64,000 bases of DNA, taken from Branchiostoma belcheri (taxonomy: Eukaryota > Chordata > Leptocardii > Amphioxiformes > Branchiostomatidae). Below, one piece after another: positions 34,973 to 46,876 of the stretch. Every line of letters starts with the position of its first letter. The stretch's first letter is position 1. A program made the position numbers and the translations under genes. The notes under the pieces were generated by a model that made no database searches, was not told the DNA's origin, and saw only the letters and a program-made list of their open reading frames with translations. The stretch is from contig NW_017803854.1 in assembly GCF_001625305.1 (NCBI RefSeq), positions 3,274,931-3,338,930 of the forward strand, read 5' to 3'.

Positions 34973-37785
34973 ATTCTGAATAAACCTGTGTCAGTCTTAG
35001 CTTCATCCCCACTCAAAATTAACCCACGTGCACCCTCAAGTGCATTCTGTAATCACTAAGACTAAACCTGTATCAGACTTTCAGTGTGAAGGGCTTAGCT
35101 CCATCTCAAATCCATGTCAGCTACAAAATAAAGCTGTGCTCCTACACTATTTGTACTAATGTAAGCCTTCGAATGTAACCACTGCATTTCAGTTTCATTC
35201 AGTTTGGCAAAATATCTATTTCTGTCATTAGCAGCCCCTAATTTTTCAATGCTTCAGTCTTAAATAATGCTTTGTAAGCCTTCAAATGTAGATCTGCACT
35301 CCAATGTCAGTCGGTATTGCTGCAAATTATGCATAACTGATGTTGTTAGCAGCTTAAATGTTTCAAGGTCTGAGTCTGTTGAATCATGGCTATTATAATG
35401 GTCTTGATGTGATTCAAGTCAATTTGGGGGTAACATCATACATGTATGTAACGTTACATGTACAATGGAGGTGTCCAATTCATATTCAATTTACATATCA
35501 CTTCTGCCACATGATTACAAACTGATAACTAGTACTATTGAGACTTTCTGGGAATACACAGGTTTGAGACAGGCACTAATAGCTGGTATTTAATATAATT
35601 TATCTTATATTATCCTCTCCAAAATTTTCTTTAAATTATGAAATGTTCAGTTGGAGCTTAAAACTCGTGCCACAGAAAGTATTCAGATTTTATTGTGTCA
35701 GAATAGTTACAAAGTCAGATTAAAGCAAAATTTAAGTTACAAGAATTAACTTTACTGCAAATAAGAGAAATGGAAAGTGTTACATCACTCTGTACCTTCC
35801 AAGACATATATTTCAGCTTTGTAAAATCTGCCTCAAGAGACAATGATGCAATAGGATCCCATGTACACATTACAGACATGTCTGGAGTCCTGGGATAGAG
35901 TTATGGCTATACAATACAGTTGAAAAATGGAAACTACATGTACTGTCATGTAGACACGAGGCAATTAAAGAGACATAATAGCAAAAGTGATATGTTAATC
36001 ATCATTTCATGCCTGATTGACCAAATATATGATAAGGTGGTCCTCAAAGCAACCAGATGCTAATAATTTGCTACAGGGACCTGCATACTTTTCAAACAAA
36101 CTATATGTACCACATAGTAGGGTTCTATGAAGACTCAGACATCCCTCAAAGCTGTTTCTTGGTTGTATAATTCCACATAAACTTGTGTTTATACATGCTA
36201 ACATTTGGAAGCTATAATATCTGTATTTTCCATCAGCAAAATATTTCAAATTTCCAAGGTACGGATGTTTTAGAAATACATCTTTTCATGCCCACAAGTA
36301 ACACTGCATCCCATGGAACTGTATACACACACAACACTGAGTACCGGTAATGTTAGACCATACAATTTAAGCACATTATCCTTGTGTTACCGGTATTTGT
36401 CATCAACGTTGTTATCATTCCTAAGGAGGAACCCCTCCCTTAATGACTCCAGTTTTTTCTTAGTCTGGCATGCCGTCAGTTCTAGTGTAAATTTTACCTT
36501 CCTGTAAATATTTGCTTCTCTGACGAATTTTGTTGTCACGAAAACAACACAGATTACAAGACAAATACATGTACAAAAATGTACTGCAATCGTGTATTGC
36601 ACCAGTGCTTATGGACAACTATCTGGAATACTAGGTAAGCTGTAACTATACATGTACATCTTACAACAATCTGCACTGATCACATTTGGAATTTCGTCAT
36701 GGCACACAATTATGTTATGTTACATGTTGTCATAATAAGTACTGTCAGGATTATACTCTTTGCCCTTTTATTGCTATTGGAATGTCACAGTAAGGTCATC
36801 AGATAAGGAATCGAACGGCCCCTCTAAATTTCAATGTTGCAATAATGGCACATCCTACTAAAGTGAGGGGCCAAACATGCCAGTGCAGCTCCAACTGATG
36901 ACCTCTTCAACACACAGACAATATTGCAAATACACAGCAAAAATTTGTTCATTCGCCAATGGCAGTGCTTGATACAGTCATTGAATATATACAGCCAATT
37001 GGCATGTCTCTTGTAAATACACTACCAATCGCAAGGCTTGTTACAAGCCATGTAAATATACAACCAATCATATGGGTAGTTACAATCCCTGTAAATATAC
37101 AAACACTATACAGCCCTTCAGAAGGCCTAAAGAGAAAGAAAATGAACAATTAATATGCAACTTCCAACTCCATTAGACAATTATGATAACAAAGTAGTAT
37201 CATCATAGAAATTCTATAAACTGATGGCCATGATTCTTCTGAGAATTGAAGAAGCAAAAACATCACTACTTCAACTTCCACATTCAACTTCAACTTGCAT
37301 AGCTTTCTTTGATGATTTCAGAAGCAGCAGTTTTCCATTGCAACAGTAACAAATTCTCCATTACAAATACTTTAATGTCAAACAAAAATATACTACTGTA
37401 TAAGTTTTCTCTTTCAAAATTGTATTGACCGTGAATATGACAATATTGATGACCTTTGGCCTTGACACATATCAGAACATGACCTTTAGCCTTGCAAGCT
37501 GATAGACATGGCCTTTGGCCTTGCAAGTTGCTAGACACATCATGTATAACCTTCGGCCTTGCTAAGTACAACATGTTATGACCTTTGGCCTTGCAAGTTG
37601 CTAGACATAATGTATAACCTTTGACCCTGCAAATTGCTAGATACACGTATAACCTTTGGCCTTGCAAGTTGCTAGGTATGACCTTTGGCCTTGCAAGTTG
37701 CTAGGTATGACCTTTGGCCTTTCAAGTTGCTAGATACAACATGCATAACCTTTGGCCTTGCAAGTTGCTAGGTATGACCTTTGGC
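34880..37785. other. Convergent 3' region between RNF103 and heparanase
   Basis: AT-rich sequence with no credible coding exon. It holds RNF103 3' untranslated sequence, a diverged tandem repeat of about 47 bases around 36955-37110 (units contain TGTAAATATACAA and CCAAT), and the minisatellite at 37437-37790. Confidence 0.5.
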
Positions 37786-37790
37786 CTACA
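37437..37790. repeat. 29-bp minisatellite abutting the heparanase stop codon
   Basis: Roughly ten copies of a 29-base unit, including GACCTTTGGCCTTGCAAG followed by TTGCTAGGTAT. Left-hand copies are more diverged. The last copy runs into the heparanase stop codon (CTA on the plus strand, 37786-37788), so the array would form the first part of the transcript's 3' untranslated region. Confidence 0.85.
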
Positions 37791-40700
37791 TGCAGGCTGC
37801 TGCCTGTGCATCTGGTATGACGAAGAATCCGAATGTGAGAGGTGGCATGAGCAATGTGGTGTTAGATGGCAGCTTCTGTGGCGCCAGTGTCGGAAGGGTG
37901 CGGTCATCCACCATCGCCAGCTTCCTGCCATTCAGCTCCACATGCCTGAGAAAAAAAAAAACATAGGATGTCTTCAGTTTCAAAAAGTTGCACAATCATC
38001 TAGACTACAAGTCATGATTTACTTAACAAAGTGTGGTGATCTATCAAAACAACCTCTAAAGTAAAGGTTAGTCGCAAGTCTTACAGTGTAAATCATGAAA
38101 CTCTCATGGCAGTCTTATTTCATGGCTGCAGGTAAAAAAAAGATGTTTCCACTGTGTTTTAAATTCACGGTTTCAATTCACCTTGATGTCAGCCCCTCCT
38201 CTCCGTGGGGGGTCATTAAATACTTGTCCACCTTCTTAAACGCCAGGTTCCCTCCCAGCCTGACGGAGGCTCTGTGGTCCTGGTGCAGGTTCAGCACATA
38301 CAGCGTCACAGACCCGTTCTGGTACTGCTGAGGACTGAAGGGGGAAACAATGTCATTCTTCAGCATCATACATTTGATGAAGCTTGACAAAATCGACTCA
38401 AAATTTATGGTTAAACTTTGTTCCCTTTTTGTGTTGGAACAAAGTTTGAACTTTACAACTACATGTATGTCATTCTTCAGTGTTGATATTTAAATTCTGA
38501 GGTAGCAGTGCCATGTCAGCGTGAAAGCCATTTAGCAACAGGGACAGCAGTGGTTTTGTGAAAGACATGGAGCACCAGGGACAGTTGTGTCAGCGTAAAT
38601 ACAATTCAGCATTAGTGAATGCTACATCAGGGTGACTTTCATTCAGCAGCAAGGACAATACTGTGATGTGAACACCAACTCAACACCAGGGACTTCACTG
38701 TGTACAGAGTGGAGACTATTCAGCACCAAGGACAGGGACAGCAATGTTAGTATGAATACCATTCAGCACCAGGGACAGTATTTCTTAACCCTTGTCCTGC
38801 TGGCATTCCTGGCACAATATTTTTCAATAATTTCATATCTTAATTAGATCATAGACCCCCAATTTTTTTTGCCCTGCAGTGACATAGTTACTTCCGCATT
38901 CGTTGCGTTTCGCTGCGGTGTGATGCATTGCACAAGAAATACCCCCAAATCGTACCTATACAGGGTGTAATATAGATGGTACTGTATGTGCCGCGCGACA
39001 TATGTTGCGCACAGCAGGACAAGGGTTACACTGGTAGAGCCGAAAATGTCTATAAAATGTTAAACGGACAATAGACCCTTTTTGGACATTCTCGAAAATT
39101 CCGGACATTTTTCAAACATTTCTAAGAATGTCTGAACAGGGGCTTTACAGGGTCTTTTGGGGAGGACTTGCTTGTTGTGTTTTCCATTGTTCATGAGGTG
39201 TCTGTCAGAATGTCTTTAGCAAAAAAAAGTGTGAAAACTGACATGCATATGAAAAGCACTGCACAAAGCCAAGACAATTTACAGAGCAGGCCACAATTAA
39301 TTAACGGACAGATGCTAATATCTTATAAGTGCGCATTGTGCTAAACAAAGGACTGTCTCCTAGGGGTGTCCCTACCTAATGTGTGAAGAGACTATGGATA
39401 TAAAATGTCCACCTTGGGTTATTTTGATGTCGTTTCTCAGTAACTATGTCTACTTAATGTTCTTCCGACTGGCCTTTGTTCAGGGTTTATGGAAAAAGGA
39501 GTCCAGTCCGATTGGCGGAAAAAGCAGTCCAGTCCGATTTTGGGGTGGAAAAAGCAGTCCGGTGGTTTGTACGAAATTTTACGAAAGACCATAGGCACAA
39601 TTTTTTCTTGTGTGTGTACTTCTAGTTTCTATGGGTACTTCGAGTTTCTATGAGTACTTCTAGTTTCTATGGGTACTTAGAGTTTCTATGAGTACTTAGA
39701 GTTTGTATGGGAACCTAGAGTTTCTATGAGTACTTAGAGTTTGCATGGGAACTTACAGTCTGTAACTTACATATCATCATCATCATCATCATGCCTCCGG
39801 ATTATTACTTACATATAAGTAATAATAATTAGTCAAAAGATGAAGCGGTCAACTGACGAGATTTACAGGGCCGATCCTGCTTGCAAGTAGCCTGATTAAA
39901 TCGCTTTACGGTTGCCAGCTGCCCAACATCCAGCCGGCCCCTGCTAAAGCCACGTATGGCAGACTTTGCATTACACCGACAAGCATGTAAGTACCGGAAG
40001 TACAATTGTAAGAAAGAATCCCTTAATAATTAACTTTTGTTTACTGTGGATAGGTGACCTGTATGTGTAGAAACTACTTTTCAGTGGTCCCAAGAGGTGT
40101 AAATCAGTTGTCCGCTATTCCTCACCCAAGGCTGCCTGAATTACGGGTTAAGGCGGCATATAGTGAGTCACATATATGCTAATTCAAGTTCCCATACAAA
40201 CTCTAAATAATAGAAATCATAGAAACTCTAAGTACCCATAGAAGCTCTAAGTACTCATAGAAACTCGAAGTACCCATAGAAACTAGAAGTACACACACAA
40301 GGAAAATTGTGCCTATGGTCTTTCGTAAAATTTGGTAGAAACCACCGGACTGCTTTTTCCACCCCAAAATCGGACTGGACTGCTTTTTCCGCCAATCGGA
40401 CTGCACTCCTTTTTCCATAAACCCCTTTGTTCAGCAATGTCTAAATCATGTCTATTGTCCGTTTAACATTTTATAGACATTTTTGGTTCTACCAGTGTTA
40501 ATATAATTCAACACTAGGGGACAGCAGTGTGAGTGTGAAGGACATTGGGCACACGATAAGCCATCAGGGTAGCTGTGAAAAATATGTCCAATGTTATTGC
40601 AATGTACAAAACATACCTGTTGGGGTTGGTGCAATGTGCATAGACCCGTATTCTGGCAGACTTTCTGTCCATCTCCCATGCTGTCCTCTGCTGTTCTGAG

Positions 40701-43700
40701 CTGTTCCTGGCCTCGACCTCTGACTCATCTGTGACCTTGACGTTCAGCACCCTGCTGCCCACCAGTTGTTTGTACAGCAGTGACAACCAGTAATCCTGTC
40801 AAACAAGCAACAGTTGATTTTGTAAACTTTGGTAAATAACAACAGTTGTTTGTCCAGAGGACCTAAAGGCAGGGTAAGAATTCATCTTCTCACTGGTGTG
40901 CACTTTTCAGTTCTCTACTTGCAGCCAAGACACACACTGTTAAATTTCCAATTGATAGACCAAAACCCCACGAAAAGACATCCAAGGAAGAGATTGATGG
41001 ATGACATAAGGGAGGACTTCCACTGCCTAAACCTACATAACATCATCCCACAGGCTGCCATCAAGTCTCAGCATTAGTGTGCAAGCACCAGGAGACAAGG
41101 AACAACAGACGCTAAACTGGATAGTGAGTGAGTGAGATATTGAAGTAGTAATTGAAACATACAGGCAGTGGGTCCAGGTCCTTGCTAATCAGGGCGTAGT
41201 TTGCTTCAAACAGACTCTGTCTCATGACCACGTCCAATGAAAGTCGGGCAGCCAGACCCAACTTATCCAGCCACCTGCAGAAATAAACATTACCAAGGTT
41301 ACACACAATACTAAACAAACAAACTACTCAACAGTTGGATAAAAATGATCAATCAAACTCATCTTTGGTTGAAACTTACAGGAATTCTTCATAGCTCTAT
41401 AGTCCAATCCTATAGCAAAGCCAACCATCATCAAAACATAGAAATGCAAAATCAAAAAGATAAAAATCCAAATAATTGACAGACATGCAGCTTGTCTCTC
41501 ATTGGTTGAACCGCTTATTGCCATTTAATCATTGGTTAACTGCTAATTGTGATGGGCAGGCAGGATCAACCTATTGACTTATCCTCCTCTTTCCCTTCAA
41601 GGTTCTGCCACTTACATGAAACCAGACACGAAACTGTCGGAGAGTCCAGGTGCCCCCCCTCCCCATGCAGAGCTGGTCTCCCCCAGCCACACAGGCAGAC
41701 CCGGCGCCGTCGTGTTGACGACTCTGTTCACCGCGGTGATCTGTCGGCCGAGCATGTCCAGCAGGGTCGGGTCTGTGAAGTTGTCAAGAACGGCTGTGCT
41801 GCCATCTATGTAGTACCTGACAGGAACAGAACAGAAATCATAATAAACTTAACTGCTACTAAAGTTACAGACTCTGAGCCTTCAAACTGGTAAAACCATT
41901 ATAGGCGTCTTACTGGGTAGATGCAGTAGTCTTTCTGATTAATTTTAACATTATGTGAGTGCCCTTAAAGGTCTACATATACAGTAGCTGAAGTCAAGTA
42001 CTGGGGCAGTCTGAGATGGCCTGTTACTTTTTATGCTTCACTCCACACCATGGGCATGGTAATGAAATATATTGTTTTATGTGATGTTTCTTCTCTTTCC
42101 CCAATTTGTGTCACACTGGGTGAAAGTCATTGCAAAACATATTTTGGATGAATCAATAATATCCAGTACTCACTGATGCCAGGTCACAGCATCCAGGACA
42201 CTAGCAGCTACTTGCAGAAATCTGCCGGGCAAAAAGTCATGACAGTTCAATATCAATGCAATTACAGACCACAGACAAACGGATAAACTGATAAAGCAAT
42301 TACAGGACAGTGAGGAACATTTCTTAATGTGACAAATGCATATAGTACAAAATCGAAGGCAATTATTGACTACAGATACAAGAACAGAGTAATCAAATAC
42401 AATTACTATGAATGCATTTACTTTGGCAGTGGTTTTATTTTTGCAGTTTCTGCAGTGTGCAAAGTCATTACATCATGTGTTATGTAATTCTATTATACTC
42501 CAGAATTGTTTAAACACCAAGAAAACCTCCTTAAAGTTTTATGAAATCATGAAATAAATCCACTGCTTTAAGTAAATGTATTTACAGTACATGTAGTTCT
42601 TAGAAACCTTTTCAAGAAGCGGAGTGTTTTGTTCTTAGGTCTGGTTGTGTCCGGCCCTGCCAGGATGCTGTTCTTGAGGGCTGGACTGGAGGACAGAAGG
42701 CTCCTGAGCTGACGGAAGTCCCGGCCGAGGGTGGTCGCATTTATCGTCCGGTTGGACATCTTCTGAAAATGGTTGGGTTCTAACAAGGAGAGAGACATGC
42801 AGCGGTTACCATAACATAACAGTTTTAGTTTTGTTTGTGAAAACTGTTGTTGTTGTTGTTGTTTGTCAGCTTCTGTCTGTCCGGCTGTGGCTCACCAGTC
42901 CTATATGGGCTTTGGAGGCTATATATGTGAAAACTATAAATGGAACGCAGTGTTGTTACATTTTATATACAGTCAACAGAAGAGGTTGCAGTGTGCAACT
43001 TTATTTAAGACACTTTTAAATGTCTAGTAAAGTTGCACACACGTCAACACAGAAGACTGCTGAGTGAAACCTTACTGGATAATCCAACTGTCAGGACATG
43101 TTACAGTGTAACTTTACTGCACATTTATGCATCAATATGCTAGAAATTGACTACCATGCTCAACCTTACTCGATAATCATGCTGACATTGCAGAGGATTA
43201 TAGACCTTACTCAGCACCCAAACTGCCATAACAGTCCATTTCACTCTGAGTTTGGACCATCAAAAATCGTGAACTACCAATGGCAGGTCGGTATGGGAGT
43301 TACGGAGTGTAACAGCAAAACAATTAAATTGTCGATAGAGGAGACTACACAGCTTGCAACAAGCATGGACGATAACAGAGGAAGATTACAATGCATTTGG
43401 GTGCAAGTAAACCCTTTCACGAGGCAACACATCAGAACTTTACACAAGGTCAAGCCTGCATCCCCATGAAAACTTGGCCCTAACCCACCGTTTCCCAGCT
43501 CCCAGTTGACCTTAAAGCCCCTGGCTGCCGTGTAGTTGAGCAGCAGCTGTGCGTTAGACGAGTCCCATCGCGCCCCGCTCCGCAGCAGCACATTCAGACC
43601 GAAGATGAAGTCGTAGCCCACGCACCTCGTAAAGGAGTTCAGGTGGTCCCACTCCACTTCTGTGGTAACAACAACAATGTTACAGAGCACTCTGCAGTTC

Positions 43701-45300
43701 AGCAATGTTACAGAGCACTCTATAATGTTAGGGCGAAATGTCTCAGTCCATCAATGTTACAACTTGAAACACTTCAGTGTAGAAACAATATGTTATGCAG
43801 TGCAATCCTGCAGTATACTTTATGCGGCAAAGATGATCATGATGATACATGTGTTTTGTACTTCATGTCCATGTTCATGTCCACTTACACTGAATGAGCT
43901 AATACAACTGAATAGCTAAATTAGATATTTGCAAATGATGGTGCCTACCGGACATTGTAAAATTTTTGAAGACCTTCCCCTCTGTTTCATTCGCTCCAAT
44001 TCCCAGGCCTTCCCACTTATATGTGCTGTCATTTTTGTTGAGTGCACAAAGGTCCAACTCTGGACCGCTGGCAAGTTTGGCGATGTCTTCCTCGGTTGGT
44101 TCAAAGATGAGGAAATCCTCGGCCGTGCCACCAAGACGGAGAAAGGCAGGGGCGAGACCAGCTGCCAGGGTCTGGAACCTCTGCGATCTACAGCGGGGGA
44201 AAATCAACTTGTTTATGTTTCATACACATGTAGCGTTAACATTACTAAGTAATTGGTTACGAGTACTGCTAACAGGGTTGGTGTAGGGCTCAGACAGTAG
44301 CCAATGGCAGAGTCAGGGCTATGGGATGGTGGGACAGCGTAGTAAGGGCTATGGGACAGTGGGACAGTTGTGCAGTCAGTAGCCAATGGCAGACTCAAGA
44401 CTGAAGGGACAGTGAGACAGTAGCAAGCAGACTAGATAAGGGCTATAGGACAGTTGGACAGTGGCAGACAATCACTGCTGGGTCAGTGAGAAGCAGGTAG
44501 CCATTCTAGGGGGCAGTCGCTTTCCGATAAGGCCACACCAAGTAAATTTTATGGATGACGTCCTTTGGAGACCCTATATCTAATGCGAGAGTGCGAATAA
44601 AAAACAAGAAGGGCCCTAAAAAACAAGATGCCTAGATTAGAAATATACTAAGAGACGACAAATGTTAGGACACAACTTGAATGAGGTGACACAGATTAAC
44701 AAGCAAGAAGTCTTTTATTCATCATCAAAACAGCAATAAATCAGGTGGAACAGCAGTTGTCGTCCTGTCCTGTTTTCGCGTTACGGGTTTCACGTCAATC
44801 TAACGATTTGCGGCACTGTCATGACTCTTTGGTCATAGTTACAGGAAGCGGAATTTCTTGTTTTTTTTTTCTAGGAACAGGCCAAAATCAATGCGCGCGC
44901 GCGGACGTCATCCATAAAATTTACTTGGTGTGGCCTAACCGTGTTTGATTGGCTTTCCCATATCTTAGCAGTGGTGGCAACTCATGTTTATGTGTTTCTT
45001 TACCCCTAGCGCCTACCTTAAAAGAGGCAGCAAAGTACCGTGCTGAATCAGTTTGGGCCCCAGGGCCAGGGACAAGTAGCGCCGGTCTACATCCCGCAGA
45101 GGGCTGTCTGTCAAAATCTCAACCTTGGCCTCTGACTTGTCCAGAGTCCTGTTGCCATAGTAACACTTGTTGCCACGGTAACCCGGCGCACTATCACAGA
45201 GTGCCGTGGACACGACCGTCGCAAGAAGTATGGGAAGAGCCAACGTTACAGACACGCGGATCTTAGAGCAGCCACCGGAAGTGCTTTTTCCATGCATCAT
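37786..45300 (-). CDS. HPSE: Heparanase (endo-beta-glucuronidase, GH79)
   Basis: Cleaves heparan sulfate chains; a secreted or lysosomal enzyme. Exons on the minus strand: 45300-45017, 44187-43949, 43659-43489, 42779-42608, 42221-42174, 41816-41616, 41274-41163, 40795-40617, 38334-38182 and 37945-37786; 1719 bases, 572 residues (human HPSE about 543). All phases agree. A signal-peptide-like segment ([20 protein letters not shown]) follows a short basic N terminus. Conserved blocks: [31 protein letters not shown] with the acid/base Glu near 232, [31 protein letters not shown] with the nucleophile Glu near 351, [32 protein letters not shown], and the C-terminal beta domain [15 protein letters not shown] and [15 protein letters not shown]. 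Many N-glycosylation motifs are present. Keeping both glutamates argues for an active enzyme rather than an HPSE2-like inactive one, although segments such as YYIDG and DYWLSLLYK also resemble HPSE2. Confidence 0.96.
38500..38785. repeat. Minisatellite in heparanase intron 8
   Basis: Diverged units of about 40-50 bases built on ATTCAGCACCAGGGACAGCA followed by GTG(A/T)GTGTGAA-like sequence, about six or seven copies. A further unit (CAACACTAGGGGACAGCAGTG) appears at 40508 on the far side of two inserted transposons, so the array was split by them. Confidence 0.7.
38789..39025. mobile_element. piggyBac-like non-autonomous element (TTAA target)
   Basis: Ends CCCTTGTCCTGCTG and CAGCAGGACAAGGG are perfect inverted repeats. 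TTAA precedes the left end (38785-38788). TTA follows the right end, and its missing A is found directly after the neighbouring inserted element at 40501. CCCTT-starting ends with a TTAA target are typical of piggyBac-type elements. The 237-base interior has no coding capacity. Confidence 0.65.
39029..40497. mobile_element. Harbinger-like non-autonomous element with long inverted repeats
   Basis: The ends CACTGGTAGAGCCGAAAATG and the complement of the sequence at about 40449-40497 form inverted repeats of about 49 bases. A second inverted pair further in (39485-39680 and 40212-40435) includes TTTATGGAAAAAGGAGT and copies of AGTTTCTATGGGTACTT. It is flanked by TTA at 39026-39028 and 40498-40500. 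A 3-base TTA/TAA target is typical of PIF/Harbinger elements. No transposase was seen in the 1469 bases. Confidence 0.65.
44284..44475. repeat. Short tandem repeats in heparanase intron 1
   Basis: Degenerate units such as AGGGCTATGGGACAGTGGGACAG and CAGTAGCCAATGGCAGA recur several times in about 190 bases. They are non-coding. Confidence 0.6.
44531..44935. mobile_element. Harbinger-like MITE in heparanase intron 1
   Basis: 33-base perfect terminal inverted repeats begin GGCCACACCAAGTAAATTTT and end in the complement. TAA flanks both sides (44528-44530 and 44936-44938). The element is 405 bases and lies only about 80 bases from coding exon 1. Confidence 0.85.
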
Positions 45301-46118
45301 CCAGCGACCTTACGAACATGTTGCTGACATGTTACTGCGCTAAAAGCATAACATTATGTTGAGTGAAGTCCGAGACAAGCAGAGGCAGCTGTAATATCGA
45401 CTAACGTTACACTTAACGTCACACTGCGATACGTTTATCCAAGGAGCTATAAGCTCCTAGTTCAAACCAAACAGACAGGTCTCACATGACCTGTCTTTTT
45501 AACCTTTCAACTTTAACCTGTCCGTTGACCTCAGATGACCTTTTCTCGTGAAGCGCTCCACTGAAAACTTTAAGATTCTGTAAGATGTGAAAGTTCTAAA
45601 ACATTCGCCAAAACAGAATGCCGCAAACAGCAACTTAACTAATGATTACGGTAATTCATAGCTGGAAGGAAATTAAGCCGTTTTGTCTTAAAGTTTTGTA
45701 GAACAGGTGGTTGTGAAACTCACTGAATCAGCGCGAACTGGGCTCAATGAATCAGGCAGAGACTTCCCAACACCTGGGGCGGAGTCAGGGAGTGTGGCAG
45801 TCGGTGCACATAATCAACTCCAGGATCAATATTACCGTGTTTTATGGACTCCACACACACTCGGCAAATGTCAGAGCAATATGTTGTATCCCAACATGTT
45901 TCCGGCATTATAAAGCTTAATTAAACCCCAAGAATAGCCCCGCCCATTCACAATTACTTACGAAAGACATTACAACAACGTGCCTAATACTATAGTAAAT
46001 CACGTAAGAGGATATTCCGAAATATGTCACAGCGCTTACGAGCCTTTTCAAAAGTTTTTTCCAGTTCATTCACACAACGTTAACGTTAGTGTCAACTTGT
46101 GCTCTCTTGTTCATTTAA

Positions 46119-46210
46119 TGACGCTGAAGAAGAGTGGCGGGTGTCACTCGAAACGTACGGAAGTTATCTCCAGAAGTTATTTATCCAGTAGCAGAGTTTG
46201 AATTGTCTTT
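46119..46210 (+). repeat. Dispersed repeat with a hammerhead-ribozyme-like core
   Basis: Shares GCTGAAGAAGAG, AAACGT, AAGTTATCTCC and AGAGTTTGA with the sequence at 54560-54648. In this copy CTGAAGA (46124-46130) is followed by a 5-bp stem GAGTG/CACTC (46132-46136 with 46145-46149) and then GAAA, the order of a hammerhead core, but with one extra A and no convincing stems I and III. Confidence 0.5.
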
Positions 46211-46656
46211 GCGTCAGCATGAACGCTTTTTAGAAGAAAAAAATTCTGGACTTACACATGAAAGAGAAGAAACTGATGTACTACAGAGCTCTAGACCATC
46301 CCCAGAAGCCTGAGATTTCAGTGCATTGAAAGGAAAGTGCGGCCTCAACTTTAACTGGAACTTTAATATGCTCCTACCTGGCCGAAGGAATCTACTCTAC
46401 TCTACTTGACTATGCCAAAGCACGTTTCAGGCTGTGACAGCTCCCGCGACCCCCGGGCGTGCTACCGTTCCGTCTGTGTGGCCCCGGCGGTGACCCCTGA
46501 TGACTCTATGGAGCGGGAGATGATCATTTATCGATCTCATCAGAAGATCGAATGGAGCCGGCGACCAGAAGGGGCCCACCCAGGATACACTTTTCCTGTT
46601 GATTTATGAACTTCCGTTGCAGAGAATCAAAACTTTCCAATGTGTTTTTATTAAAA

Positions 46657-46876
46657 TAGCCTCTACCAGGCTTCGGAAGCGACCGGAATCAGTAGAAATT
46701 GGCCAACTACATGTATTTAGACAGATAACATGCCAAGGGCCAGAGTTGGTCCGCTAAAGGATGCGAGTGTCCGGATGCGGCAAATGTACTCCATTAGCGG
46801 ACCAACTCCCCTGGCATGTTATCTGTCTATATGGTGGGCCAGTTTCTACTCTTTTCCTCTTTTCCAGTCGCTTGTA
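46657..46876. mobile_element. Short inverted-repeat transposon, family B (right end eroded)
   Basis: Starts TAGCCTCTACCAGGCTTCGG. The interior has inverted arms AGATAACATGCCAAGGGCC / GGCATGTTATCTGTCT and TTGGTCCGCTAA / TTAGCGGACCAA. The usual right end CCTGGTAGAGGCTA is missing after CCAGTCGCTTG. It is related to the 50237 copy. Confidence 0.75.
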
